A stretch of DNA of 64,000 bases from Taenia hydatigena (GCA_036345935.2 JADWOT020001531.1:1-64000); one strand, 5' to 3'; numbered from the stretch's first letter, positions 11,000-22,999 are shown. Program-made: numbers and translations. The notes: generated from the sequence alone by a model not told the origin.

Positions 11000-12300
11000 A
11001 GGGTTGAGCAGTCTTAGGAAGTAGCAACACTTCTGCGATGCTTGTCTGAATGCACTTTTTAAGTGAGAGGGGGCCAGTGATCACGACAATCATATATTCA
11101 ATGCTATAAACGTGATGTAATATACGTTATTTGACTGATTGTTGTGCTGTTCCTCATTATTTGGGCTCAGATTATTCATAAGCACAAATACTTGTACACA
11201 ACTACACACCTTTTACTTGTGTACGTATGTACGTGGTCGCACACAGAATTCGATGCGCATGGTGTATCTATAGTTGCGCATTTTAGTGCAGAGGTTATTG
11301 AGCTGGGTGAAAACTTGCAAGAGAGTATGTGATGAATTCAATGGATAAGCAAAAGAACCTTCTGGATCTGTCCTCAGCATTACATGTGAGTAAAACCCAG
11401 AGGAGCGTAAGTCGCGTGCAGGGCTAAGATTCTGAATAATGAGATCCTGTGGTTAAATTTCATTGCAAATCAAATACTTATCTCTTCGTCGTGTACTCTA
11501 GCCAAAGAGCTACTAAAATTTAGTTTACATGTAAGGGATGAGAGACCGCTTGTCAAGAAAATCTTTAATTTGTTGATTCAAGCATGTAATCTACTGCAGT
11601 GACCACATCGGTTGTTTACTCAGAAGACTTCTGTGCCTTAGAAGCGCGCTTCTTGCTTTTGGGTAAATAAGATGCTCATGCAAAGAATAAAGCCTGTTTT
11701 TAAGCGATGTAGCTTGCCGCACATCACCAGAGCGTGCCAAACTCACCCACCTACTTGATTATGACCCTAAATTCCTAGTTTATCCCACATCATAGCGTAT
11801 GTAAGCAGCATTAAGACACGCGGTAATTTCGATAGCAACTATGAAGAAGAGTTGTCGATTTGGCAACCACAAAGTCAACTGCAAATAAATCTCTTTCCTT
11901 TCTTTCACTACTTTGCTTTCAAATACTTAGCCTCACACACCCGTTCATCCAGGACAACGCAACAGCAAAGACGGTGCTCATAAGATATCTGATTGTGTGC
12001 CGCAGTCACTTCCACTGCCAAGTTTAAAAAGGATCCCTCTCTTTTTTGCGGAACGAAGTAATTTTGACGTGAAAAAGAGCGTACAGTGTTGCATCTATTT
12101 TATTAACAACCCCTATAATTGTCCGCTCAATTTTAGACCTTGGCTGTGGTTGGGTTGCACAAAAATGCCAGCCTCATTGGCATGATGCCGCTCTCGATTG
12201 ACTCAGGACACTTTGCTCTCATCTTTGTCTCATTTTTGTCAACGTTGGCACTTTTATTAAATGCTGTCTGAGCTGACTGGTTAGCCAATTGTTGACTTTT
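11000..12300. other. No firm gene; one tiny exon candidate
   Basis: At about 11,377-11,384 a CTCAG acceptor and GTGAGTA enclose only 8 nt (CATTACAT). Otherwise only short frames are present. Confidence 0.3.
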
Positions 12301-12322
12301 GCTCACTATCATTCCTTTGCAG

Positions 12323-12426
12323 CTGCCTCACTGATCCTATTAAAACTAGTTTCTGGAGTGGCTGTCGGTTATGTTGTGCGTCTTTGCTTTAGCGATTTCC
12401 AAGTATATCGATGGTATAGGCATTGA
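12323..12426 (+). CDS. Exon candidate with hydrophobic segment
   Basis: A strong acceptor (CATTCCTTTGCAG) opens a frame containing LILLKLVSGVAVGYVV, a possible membrane helix, and running to TGA at 12,424. Donor choice is open (GTTATG or GTATAT). No family is recognised. Confidence 0.25.
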
Positions 12427-12622
12427 CGGATGCTAGGAATAGGAGAAAAAGTTTGATCCTGTCTACCTAAATGCTAAGATCGCTTCAGCATCAAAAATGC
12501 GTGCAGTGACCATTAGCGCATGTGATCACTTGAGTTCGCATCAATGCGTGCACAACCGAGCAAAGTCTCTAGCCTAAATGAAATCGCTGAAAGGACCTGA
12601 CTATTGAGCGTTGCTTGAAAGG

Positions 12623-12922
12623 TCAAAAACTCAACTGGTGATCACAATTTGCAGCTTGACTGGTGGGATCGTCGACAGTTATAACTACTGCAGCACTCTC
12701 ATCGATCTGATATAAAGAGATTAGATTCTGCGATTCCTCGTTTACGAATGTTGGGTCATGAGCTCCAATGTCAATACTGCTTGTTGTCAAGTTCGACATA
12801 AATTTCCCGTAGGAGCAGTCGGAATGTGGTGGAAGAGTGGAAGGGATTCGATGAGCAGAGAAACGCGTTCCGATTTTACCCAACACTGACTTCAACCAAC
12901 GTAGTTTTTTTGCTGCACAGTG
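12623..12922 (-). CDS. Terminal exon candidate, about 99 codons
   Basis: On the minus strand an acceptor (ACTGTTATACAG) at 12,923 opens a frame that stays open for 99 codons to TGA. It starts with basic residues (AAKKLRWLKSVLGKIGTR) and turns acidic and Ser/Thr-rich (DIGAHDPTFVNEESQNL, VVITVDDPTSQ). The composition looks coding and would suit a cytoplasmic tail. No poly(A) signal is obvious after the stop, and the product is unrecognised. Confidence 0.45.
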   Translation of the reverse strand, partial: HCAAKKLRWLKSVLGKIGTRFSAHRIPSTLPPHSDCSYGKFMSNLTTSSIDIGAHDPTFVNEESQNLISLYQIDESAAVVITVDDPTSQAANCDHQLSF

Positions 12923-13706
12923 CTGTATAACAGTCGGACGAACCGCTCACGATTCGGTTTACCCAGGATTAATAATAATTATCATTAACAACGTTTTCTT
13001 TTAGACGCATAGCAATTACCGCTAACTCACTAGGTCCTGTGATACTGCATCACTAAATAGCAGCAAAAATCTGAATGTGTCATCAACTATTTTGTGCAGG
13101 CTCCATTAATGCATGTCAATGTATTTTGAGACCATTGGCCTTAGTGAGCAGCTACTCGCTGATAATTTGTGCGAGGTATGCAAGGACAAAGATAAGGGAA
13201 CGAACGGGAGATAAAAGAATTCGTTTCTGACAAGATGGGTCAGTGAAGAAGTTTTCGAGTCAATGGGCTGAATTAATGCTGTTCTGTTTCCCATTCGCAT
13301 GGAATAAATCGTCTCTTTCATGCACCAAGAAGAGTGTTTGCAGTCCTCTTGATGTGATCTATAACAGCTGCATGTCAGACCGGAGGACGACAGTTAACGA
13401 AGCTAATGCACAGTAGATTATGCGATACTTACTGTTGCTACGTGGTGACAGTAGCCTACATTTCTGTTTGATTGTGACAACGCTGTCTCGGGACCATTAC
13501 CTTACTATCATTTGCAATGCAGTTTCGTTGTCTGCAGTACAGTAGAGGTTCTTCATTATCTAATAATATTTCTTTGCAGGAAACAAACAACTAGTATTTG
13601 TGATTTTGACCACACGATTCCACCCTTAACTTGCTTTAGCATAAAAAGTGATGCTCAAAGAAGACGTTAACTCTTACGCGAACCACTTGCTTACTTTGTT
13701 TGACAG

Positions 13707-13725
13707 CTCTGTAATATTTACAAAT
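13707..13725 (+). CDS. 19-nt micro-exon candidate
   Basis: A strong acceptor (TTACTTTGTTTGACAG) and a good donor (GTAAGC) enclose 19 nt. It lies upstream of the exon chain at 13.9 kb but cannot join that chain directly in phase. Confidence 0.3.
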
Positions 13726-13944
13726 GTAAGCTCACAGGCTTTTAGTGGAACATGCTAAGATGTAAAAGTACTTGACAGGAGTGCATGTGTCAGCCAATTT
13801 CATGCTCCATAATTCGATTGGAGACAGGAAAGTGGAACGTGTGCAGGTAAAATGTAGAAAATTCGTTAACATTTGAGTACCAGTATCCCTCCCAAGGGAT
13901 GATGTCTTTGCCTGCACGATTGCAGTACGCACTTGGTATTGTAG

Positions 13945-14279
13945 TCACCTTTCTGTGGTGCTTGCCGCCTTTGCCTTGACCATTCCATTCACCCTGTATA
14001 CAACAGCTACGCTGAATGGGCGTAAGTGGGAGCAGGATCAGAGTTCCGTTAATGGATAGGCTATGCCAACCGCAATGCTATTTACATCACTGTGCATAGA
14101 CGCCCTCATTTCATACGATTTGGAGGATGCACTGCCTCAGTCACGGCCCAACTCTTTTCTAACGGTTTCTCTCAAAGTGGGGCCACAGGTTGCATGCTGA
14201 CTTGCTTGACTGCTGGCACAACTGCTCTTCGATAGAACCACCGCAGTCCTAGTGACCAATGCAATGACCGACTGAATAG
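13945..14279 (+). CDS. Three-exon chain with membrane/signal segment
   Basis: Exons 13,945-14,021 (donor GTAAGT), 14,100-14,188 (donor CAG/GTTGCA) and 14,236-14,279 (donor GTGAGA) join in a single frame through introns of 78 and 47 nt. The first encodes a hydrophobic stretch (VVLAAFALTIPFTLYTTATL). The second reads like the start of a luminal or extracellular region (ISYDLEDALPQSRPNSFLTV). A possible next exon begins near 14,544 (RKSDWLTPSSQMV). I read it as the N-terminus of a membrane or secreted protein. No family is recognised. Confidence 0.45.
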
Positions 14280-15230
14280 GTGAGAAGGCCCTAAGGAGGG
14301 ATTATTAGCAATCAGCCTTTTTAAAAGTTGTTTTTTTCTGAAATGGCGCGAATCAAAGGGCCTCACGAAACTATTCGATGGGTAGTAGGGATGATAACAT
14401 GCACAAAAGTAAGGGCGTATTTAACGAAAGCCTATGACTTAGACCTATTAGGAGGATTACGTATTTTTGGCGGGCGATTTGAATCCGCATGCCTTGCTGG
14501 CACGATAATGATTGACAAGTTTGGTAGTGCCCTTTAAGGCTAGTGCAGAAAGTCTGACTGGTTGACACCATCATCACAGATGGTAGATTCTCAAGGCGCG
14601 CATACACTTTAGGTTATCCCACCAAATGCTTGTGGGCTGATAAGATTTAGCAACCTCGGTTCATTCCGACTTTTCCTCCTGCTACGATGACTCTACTTGA
14701 CCAATCGAAGTCATGTGCGCACAAGCCTTTACTGAACAAGAGTCTAGGCATAGTCATGCACTGTATCGCTTTTCTTCACCATAACAAGAATGCAAATAAT
14801 CTGTGCAAATTAAAAATGGAGTGCTTATTACTGGATTGAGGCTCAGTAGTCAATGCAAGAAAAAGTTATGTGGAATGGTACTTTAGGAAGGATTTGTTGG
14901 AGATCATAACAGGAAGCATCTGAAAGCAAGGACTGAATATTGAATGCTAAATGCGTCCTGCAGCATGCTAGAGCTAAGCCGATTCTTATGTGCATTAAAT
15001 TGCTCCACATTATCAAAAGGACCTGTCTTTGGTTTTCTTTTCCGGATGTTGCTCCTTCAGCTGAACGCCTTTTAGCCATCAAGAGACATCCATGTTCTAC
15101 CACGAGATGTCTGCCTTAATATGGGGGAAGGATGTGGACAAAAGGTGATAAAAATGAAGCGTCGAAAGCGAACGGTTGAAAACTTACAAAATGAGGAGGT
15201 GAAATTAATAATCAATCATCTTTCTTGCAG

Positions 15231-15267
15231 CCTTTTAATGATACGAGGAGGAATCGCCTATTTGTAG
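15231..15267 (+). CDS. 37-nt exon candidate
   Basis: A strong acceptor (CATCTTTCTTGCAG) is followed by the open stretch PFNDTRRNRLFV and a TAG/GTAGGC donor. Read through instead, the frame stays open for about 20 more codons to a TGA. Confidence 0.35.
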
Positions 15268-15998
15268 GTAGGCTCTACTGGGTTTGTAGGAATGCCTCAG
15301 TAAAGTATGCCGGTGGAAGTGAAAGATGAATGCCATTCAGGAGGATGTCCCTGGGGACAGCGTTAACTACTCTGCCAATAATACTGCCAAATAATAGTTG
15401 TCTTGACCAAAACTAGCGTTTGTTATTCTGACTGGCCCACCATCTAACTAAGTGAGAACCGCTCTTAAAGGGAATTCGGCATGGACTACCACTTTTCTAA
15501 TCTGGCAAGTGTTATCAAGCTCTACACTTCTAGTAAAATGCTCCCCAATATTTCTGCCGCTTGTGAACTCTATCCTACCGTCACCTGAAATGAACTGAAA
15601 AAAACCCAATGAAGAGCAAATAGCACTCCAGGCTAAAATTTTAGCACACTTACCAAATCATCGTAACGCCGCCTTTTTACTTTGAAACCGGTGGATCGCC
15701 TAATTTAATCAATGGTACGGATATTGGTGAGAGTGAGGGTAGCTTGAGTTCTGTTGCGCATTTATGCCTCAACTGTTTAGCTGAGCATCAACCTTGTGTA
15801 GGCAAATGCCGTCTTTCTTCCTTATCTGTGTCCTTGGAAAGGTACATCACCCACGGCTACATCACTTGCGTCTGTACCCATTACAAAGGGTGGTGCGTTG
15901 GCCTCAAAGTTAGGTGAAGCATGGATCTGTGCGGAGTAGATTCTTTGCGTTGGCTCATTATACACTTCGTCATGCTCGTCCTCCCACTGTAAATTCTC

Positions 15999-16620
15999 TT
16001 ATCGCCCGCTTTGCGGTTGTTTTATGTGGAGGATAGCAATTCTATCTAGGACTTTAGCAGGGCAAATGCGGTAACTGGCCAAGCCTACGCGCTTTGTACG
16101 GATTTTGGTGATTAACAAATGAGGTAATGAGACTATTTGCCATGAGAAGTTGACGAGTTGGTAAAGAAAATGGCACTTCTTTGGTTTTAAGGCTAGCCCT
16201 GCACCTCGCAGACGATTTGGCACTAATTCAAGTTTGACTCTGTGCTCTTGGATGTTATCGAGGCAGAGTATGTGGTATATTGGAAAAGTACCAACTAGTG
16301 CTATCTGCATCAAACGTTTGTAGTCAGATGCAACATTACAGAGTCCGGAGGGCATTGTCTGGAAATCACAAAGCCCGTCTTAGCATCTGTTTCAACCACT
16401 TTTAATTATAAGTGAGGAGCAACATGCGATCCATTAATCGCTTACAAGGGGTAACGGGGTTGCTTTTTTCTTAGTTACGGTATTCAACTTCCCATTGTAG
16501 ATGCTACCAGAGAGGCCATTAAGAACCTTGAAGATCCTACAACCGTTTGCCTCGGATAGGAGAAGCAACGGTGTGCGCCTGGGTGGTTGCCAAACGAGTC
16601 TGAATTCTCTCGTGTTTAAT
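15999..16620 (-). mobile_element. Ty3/gypsy reverse transcriptase relic
   Basis: Read on the minus strand, typical gypsy RT blocks appear in order: QPPRRTPL, KLNTVTKKKATPLP, MPSGLCN, RLMQIAL, NIQEHRVKLELV, KPKKCHFL and GLASY. Between them sequence is lost. The segment between the QPPRR and KLN blocks is largely replaced, the MPSGLCN part is out of frame with the upstream block, and the YxDD catalytic site is gone (LCLDN where YLDDI is expected). The element is a dead internal fragment. No LTRs, protease, RNase H or integrase were found beside it. Confidence 0.85.
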
Positions 16621-16849
16621 TTACGTTTGAATTTGTTCTTCCCAGTTTCGCTCCTTGTCACGGAAATATTGTCGCACACTTGGCAAGGCGCAAAGTCTCT
16701 TCCCTTTCCTTCTTGCCGTGAAGTATCAGTAATTCCTTCCGGAGGTGTCCTATAAGTATTTTGCCAAATATGGTAAGCCACTACTAAACTAATACTTTTT
16801 GGAGTTTCGCAAATCAAATTCACATAGCAATAGGAGCAGAACAAAGAAG

Positions 16850-18150
16850 GGCCCCTTGTAAAAATGATTATGATTAATTACCTCCACTTAATATCACGAT
16901 TTAAAGTTATAGCCACTCAATTACTTTGTGGCACTAGAACCAAGGAATCGGGATGCAGGAGGAGAAATTGCACGTGGTGTACAGGCTGACACAAAGCGAA
17001 TGCAGTTAAGGGAACAGGAAATGCGAATTTAACTCTGGTGTGTAAATTGCTATTATGCGATTGTAGTTGAAGTGGCGAGAGAGGAGAGTTAACCTGATGT
17101 GCATCGCCTTGCACCTTGCATCATGCAGGATCGTGGGGAAGATTGACACACTAACGACAACCTCTTTGCTCCTGCCAATTCAATTTCAGTCACATGATGT
17201 AAGTCGACATACTAACTACAAATTCTATGCTCTCGGAAATCAACTGCAGGCACATCATTAAAATCGGCACAAACTAAAACTCTGTGCTCTCGCCACTTTA
17301 TGATAATAATAAATCTTCTATGCTCTCGCTACTTATGCCGCAATCACATGATGATGGCGCACAAATCTATTTTCATGCCGTAGCCCTTCCTGCGCATTAT
17401 GAATCTTTGCATTTTCACCTCAATTTCTCGTGGACTTTGTAGAAACCCAACTTTACAAACGACACTGGCCAGCTTGAAAAAGCAGCAGTAAATATAAAAT
17501 TCGCATGTAATTTCATATCCTTTAAGGATAAGATAGCACTGCTTGCCTAGTTGCTAAAATGCTATTAGAACGCGGAGAAGCTGTAGTCGCGTGTTTGGTT
17601 AAACTTCGAGCTACATAGGCATGTGGTTCCAGTTCACTGGGAATGCTTGCCGCTTCATGTCGTTCTTCAAATTATATTCTCTCTTATGAACTTAGTTTTT
17701 AACACAAAGGATGAGATTTTGTTAACTAAAATTAATCCATCTCCTTCTACTTCCTTGCTCTTAGGTACTCTGTCTCTTCCAATAATTTCTCACATGCAAC
17801 AGAAGAAAAAAGATTGTGTGCGAAAGATATTAACTTAGTGCCCGCAGTGGTCCGGTCACTGTCAGTGATAATATCTGATTTAGTAGTAAGAATTCGATAC
17901 CAAGAGTAAAGGCGTGATGTTAATGCGCAATATTGCAGCACTTCCATCCACTTCATCTATAAATGCCTGCGCTAGATTTTGAATTGTGTCCGCAATGCAA
18001 TCGATTCACTGAGTACACAAATGCGTGCCGCAACTGAGGTCAGTTTGTTCAGTAGTATCAGCTTCATCGCCAACTCGCAACATCATTACTTGACTCGGGG
18101 CCCTCTACTTGCAATTTTATCCGGCTGTCGTCGACTTTGTCACTTTTTCT
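16850..18150. other. No supported gene
   Basis: Only short frames without convincing splice signals are present. It lies between the gypsy relic and the next exon candidate. Confidence 0.35.
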
Positions 18151-18164
18151 GTTTACTATTGCAG

Positions 18165-18430
18165 GATTTCGCTAGCGAACCAAATATCGAATTTTGTTTG
18201 TTATTAGTCCAATGTGCCTGCTCCATTGATCCTATTAATAAGACACAGTACAGACTGTTCCTTAGAAACTTTGGCATTTCAATGTTTCAGATTCGTTATC
18301 AATTTAACGCCCTTTTTTGGCCCAATGCTAGATATTTTATCAAATCTCTTTACTGTCCTGATTTCCAAGCAACTTTAGAGGATGCATCAACAAATTCGAG
18401 GAAACTTGAGATTTTTTGCAGGTGGTTTCG
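18165..18430 (+). CDS. Internal exon candidate, 88 codons
   Basis: An excellent acceptor (CACTTTTTCTGTTTACTATTGCAG) opens a frame that stays open through 18,430, where GTAAAT can serve as donor. An earlier CAG/GTGGTT at 18,422 is an alternative. The segment has four cysteines near its start (EFCLLLVQCACSID), aromatic-rich middle parts (FQIRYQFNALFWPNARYF) and a charged end. The product is not recognised. Confidence 0.45.
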
Positions 18431-19235
18431 GTAAATAATTAGTGCCATTGAGTGCTGCAAGTGAAACAAGTCAAGTTCACACAAACACATTCATTTGAGC
18501 AAAATCCTTGGCTAAAATGAACTCGTATAATTAAATCCTGCGATTTAGACTCCAGTGCATCGACAAAGTGAAGCATTGAGTAGTGACAGCAATAGGAATC
18601 CTTATATATTGCACCCACAATTAAATGCGGTGAGAACGAGAGTAAGCACGTGCCAAGTAACAGTTGACTATACCCCTTAAGATCACGCTTTCTTAAGTTA
18701 TGCAATAAATGGTTTGCACAACTTGCAACGCAACTAGGGAGAGGCAGCGGATCTGATGGCATTATCACCGATTTGGCGCAGGCTACATTAGTATGTGCCA
18801 GCAGTGTGAGATCATTAATTGATCTTGCCATGCACGTCGCTGGGTCCCCTGTACCACGAATTAAGGGATTGATGTAACTGCTCCACTGAGGTGAGAATGA
18901 ATAGCAAAGATTGTCAATAGGACGGTAGAACGGCTGACAGGTATAACTTATAGGTAAACGCTGCCAGGTATAATGAAAATCGCTAGAAAGTTGACTTTAT
19001 TAAAATCGTGCTTTAAATGAGCTTAGAAAGGATGAATGACTAGGAAAATTTAGCCGAATTCACAGAGGTCGTATAGAGGTAGAAGTGTCTGATGATATTG
19101 AAGGAAGCGATTCATTAAAACATCACTACGGAGAACTTAACAGTGCTTAGCACGAAATGGCGTACTTTAATTTTGCCCAGGATTTGATTGGCGATTGTGT
19201 TACACGTAGCATAATGCAATACGCTCCGCTATTAG

Positions 19236-19413
19236 ATAGATGTTTGGACAAATAGGACCGAGGTAAGCAAAGGAGAAGGATGCATTAAGCGTTGAGAGCA
19301 TTCAAGTTATTGCTCCTTTGGTTTTTACAGTCTTCAGCTTAAAAAAATAACTCATCTCAAGCATGAATTCGTCTTTACTGAAAAACAAGCAGTCTGATTC
19401 AGTTTTTAATAAA
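19236..19413 (+). CDS. Last two exons of a plus-strand gene with poly(A) signal
   Basis: Exon 19,236-19,262 (27 nt, IDVWTNRTE) ends at GTAAGC. After a 68-nt intron with a strong acceptor (CTCCTTTGGTTTTTACAG), three codons and TAA follow in frame at 19,331. AATAAA lies at 19,408. This is the most plausible 3' end for the plus-strand exon series to its left, but I cannot show that those exons form one gene. Confidence 0.35.
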
Positions 19414-20252
19414 AGTTCTATTTTGTATGATATCCTGACGCTACAAATTGCGAAAGCTGAAACTGCTATCCAACATAGTCTGTAAATATGTTAGACGCGC
19501 CGACGAATGTGCAATTTTTTAACATTTGCGTGAGCTAAAATTGCAGATCTGCACTGAATTATTGGCTGATGGGAGCAGGACTATCCTGACTAGGTTCAAG
19601 AATAGGAACCGAGTACGATCGTCTAAATGTGTAAAGCAAAAAAGGAATGCTAGGCAAGGAAAAGGGGGGAGAAACAATTACATTAACGGACAAGCTGCTC
19701 GAATGCGAAATGATATCGCAGTGTCAATAAAAGCATTCTATACATCCCTATACACTAACTTATTTACCCACTTGCGCACTCGTTCGGCTTGTCTGTGAAG
19801 ATGCCTTGTGAACTTAAATCCAAGCACAAAGTCCAACAAGCTTGTTAATAACTTAGTGTTACTATGATACTTCAGCCTCATTTAGATGCATACCCAGCAG
19901 CTTTTTCAAATTAAAGAAATTGCGATATTCTGCTGTTTATGATGAGCAGTTATTTCTTTAATGTTAAGCAAATAAGGCGTCAAGGGAGGTGATTGGAACT
20001 GCATCAGTAATTAAACGCGGTACCACTGTCCTTTTCCTTTCTAAGCAGACAATGCCGAAGAGATGATAAGACATTTTTGGATGGAGGACGACATAAACGT
20101 GTACTATGCAAACATGGAAACGATTTATTTGCAATAACAATACATGGCACATAAATATCCATGAAGTACAAATAGGACAAAGTTTTCATCACTTCATAGC
20201 GGTTGGAAGTGCAGATATCTGCATACTACAGAGCCTGGAGGGGAATTATGCA

Positions 20253-20727
20253 TTAGGACCGATCAATGTTGCACTGATAAAACATACGTGGATTGATAAT
20301 TAAATAGTATGTATGTGCAGTCGATGGAGCATAATATGAAAGTGGTATTGTAAAGTAAACCAAGTCCCCTGGTGCATCGAGCGGCGAGCTAGCATGGTCA
20401 AAACTAGTGAATTTATCCTGCGCGTAGGTGGGCTTGTAGTCATAGGAGTTGAGGGACTTCAGCGTGGATAGATCAGAGTAGATGGGATAAAAGTTGAATG
20501 CGCTGCCATGCGGTGTGGCATAGGAGAAGGAAGATGAAGGTAATGGCAGTGATGAAGGGAAGGTGTAGCTCAGAATATTGGACGAATGTGCCTTGGGTGC
20601 AGATGATGAGACGGTGGAGTGGGGGACGCAAATCGAAGTAGGCCTTGAATGAAGTGCTTTGCGCTGGTGCCTTTTAGACTTTTGATGTACACGTTTGTGT
20701 CGGATTCTATCTACTCCCGACCTCGGT
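20253..20727 (-). CDS. Large Ser/Pro-rich exon, 157 codons, no early ATG
   Basis: On the minus strand an acceptor (AATTTGCACATTACAG) at 20,728 opens a frame of 157 codons to TAA. The first part is very basic (RIRHKRVHQKSKRHQRK). The rest is rich in Ser, Pro, Tyr and Phe (SSLPLPSSSFSYATPHGSAF, YDYKPTYAQDKF). The third codon positions favour C, unlike the flanks. Basic-then-Ser/Pro/Tyr is common in transcription-factor C-termini, which is a guess at function. This frame is easily missed because its only ATG is near the 3' end. Confidence 0.6.
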
Positions 20728-21829
20728 CTGTAATGTGCAAATTAAAGAGGATTTTAAAATGGCCAGCACCAGAAGAGGTTCATGTATGAGTCAAAATCTA
20801 CCTAATGTCCCTCTTTGGAGGTGTCTGCCAACGCAAGCAACCCGTGTGCATCTCCAGTCACAAGATTTGCAAAATAACTAACGTGAAAACAACTCGATGA
20901 ACATAGGCGAAGCGACTTGACTAAAAATCACAACACCTGGCCACGTAATCATTAATTTATTCAACTACTGCAGATTATTTGATTGCGTCATGTTCACACA
21001 GCTTTCGTAGTATCTGGTCACCGCTGCAAGGACTTGGTGACATTTTGGCGTGGGCCAAACGCGATTACTCTAAATTGTTCGCATCATACCCATGGAACTG
21101 AGTATTACTACTTCTCCTTAGTCCATTCGAGAACACAAGTTTTGTCTTTACAGCATTTTGGTTGCTGCATATCTCTTTATCCCCTCCAAAATTGATGCTG
21201 AGGCAGAGCTTCAGTCAAAACATGCAGATCATTTGTCTGCACTGCCGAACTAGCTTTGACCTTCTTTACAGCTCTAATGGCCTCATTATTAAAACAATTG
21301 GTTCCCAAAGCACCGGATCTCAGCATGCGTCTTGTTAATTCTATTATCAATCCCAATGTATCATGTTTCACTGGTTACTACTTAAAGTCGCTCAGAACAC
21401 ACGAAATTTGAGCAGCGACACTACACCCACGCTGAGTCAGATTCGTCTCAAATAACCTATTTTTTCCACTATTTCACTCTCCTCGGGTATCAAAAATGTT
21501 TCCTACGAGAAAAATGATGGACAAAATAGTCCCTTATCAAATTGACTCATTTTCTTGACCAAACTTTACATTCGTGTCATTTTGAAGTACCGCCAAATGG
21601 AGTCGCATGCAGTAAATCTGAGTGAAACTTTTTGAGCCAATTTGATTTACGCAGCGCTTTCTATGAAGTACACAGTGATGCTTGCTTATCTGCATAATCT
21701 AAACGTCATAAATACTAAATTAACTTTTAGGATATTTTAAGCTGCGAAACGTTATGTATTTTCCCTGCAATTAACTCACCACATCTACATTCTCCTCCCT
21801 CTCCCCCTTCCTATCCCGATCTGGCTTCA

Positions 21830-22129
21830 TCACTGTGTGGTTGATGTTTTGTCTTTTAGTGGTGATGGCGGTGCGAGAGAATCAGGTCCCATACAGTAAG
21901 GTAGTATGTACCGCCAGACTACCTGCTCATCCAATCCCGACCTCTGGCTCGTCGCAACCATGTTTTGTTTAGAAAATTTTGCCACCACTAGACGTAGAAG
22001 CACTGGGCTAGCAACAACAATCCTCTTCAATGTGCTCGTGCGTACGGTGTAGACGCTCTTTACATATACTTGGTGCTGCAACAGAGACTCGAGGAGAATG
22101 CAGGAGTGCATGGAAAGATGCGAGGACAT
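21830..22129 (-). CDS. Minus-strand frame, 99 codons
   Basis: The frame opens with ATG (MSSHLSMHSCILLESLLQ) and contains a Lys/Val-rich hydrophobic middle (LKRIVVASPVLLRLVVAKF) and a polar end (SPLKDKTSTTQ) before TGA. Base composition is more GC-rich than the surroundings. A competing plus-strand frame starts after TTTTGTCTTTTAG at 21,859, so the strand is not certain. It could belong to the same minus-strand gene as the exons at 20.3-20.7 and 22.6-23.0 kb. Confidence 0.4.
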   Translation of the reverse strand: MSSHLSMHSCILLESLLQHQVYVKSVYTVRTSTLKRIVVASPVLLRLVVAKFSKQNMVATSQRSGLDEQVVWRYILPYCMGPDSLAPPSPLKDKTSTTQ

Positions 22130-22642
22130 CCGGACCCGACTTTAGTTCCATTCGCGACTCCAAGTTTCGGTGGGACTAAAAGTCCAATGGCGCTTTAAAG
22201 CTAAAACGCATTCCTCCTTTATTTATTTCTTCTAAAACATCCTCACGTCAAAGAGTAGCTTCGCTGATGGGTTTCCATCATCATCATCATTGAAAGCAAA
22301 ATCACTTTCCACAAATAGGAGTTTGAGTGAGTTGAAGCGTTTCGTCTTGCGCACAATCCGTCTAAGTTGACCGCAATCGGTGAGGCTGCGCGATTGTGCT
22401 TACCTGTAGACAAGCACAATCGCCAAGTATATGAGGTCAGCATTGAACAATCCGAGTACGTTTATCAGTAGAATAACCTCTACTAGCTCTAAAAGAGGTG
22501 TACAAAATGATGAGAGAACGTCTTTGGCAGCGCTATAGATTTACGTTTACATACCAAATCCTAAAGGTGCGAATAAGTGGCATGTGCGTTGAGGTCCCTC
22601 CATCTCCAGGCCAATTCATCGCAATCCTTGACTGGGGCAGCA

Positions 22643-22960
22643 TTAGTGGATGAGAAAAACATTAGTGGGATTGAAGATGTCTGTATACCTCTCCACTCGG
22701 GCTCCAACCTCAGCCAGATCAGTGACGTTGGATTTGAGGGAGAAGAGAAGAAGATCGAAAATGCCTTGCGAGACATCACCATCACCAATACGGTAATGGA
22801 AGGTAATGGAGGGCAGTGTGGGCACTTGGATGTGTTGGAGGGTGCGCAGTGGTTGGAAGAGACTGGCAGAGGAGGTGATGTTGCCACCGCTCTCTTGCAG
22901 GTGAATTTGGACCAGTGGCATTGCTAATGCTGCCCCACTAGCCACTGAGAGGTTGATTCG
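22643..22960 (-). CDS. Exon candidate, about 105 codons, minus strand
   Basis: A strong acceptor (TTTGTTTGCTTGTCGGCAG) opens a frame in phase 0. It reads INLSVASGAALAMPLVQIHL, later YRIGDGDVSQGIFDLLLFSL and DLAEVGARVERYTDIFNP, with C-ending codons. It can stop at TAA 22,643 or splice at AG/GTATAC near 22,694. A second acceptor (TGCTGCCCCAG) 57 nt after that donor would lead to a further exon ending at GTATGT (22,55x), but phase does not fit cleanly. That leaves either a different donor or a broken gene. Confidence 0.5.
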   Translation of the reverse strand, partial: RINLSVASGAALAMPLVQIHLQESGGNITSSASLFQPLRTLQHIQVPTLPSITFHYRIGDGDVSQGIFDLLLFSLKSNVTDLAEVGARVERYTDIFNPTNVFLIH

Positions 22961-22999
22961 CTGCCGACAAGCAAACAAACTAATCAGTGCACCATTAAA

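Noticed and set aside
16434..16844. 136-codon minus-strand frame as an independent gene.
   Set aside because: Its C-terminal third is the gypsy RT block. The frame is part of the relic.
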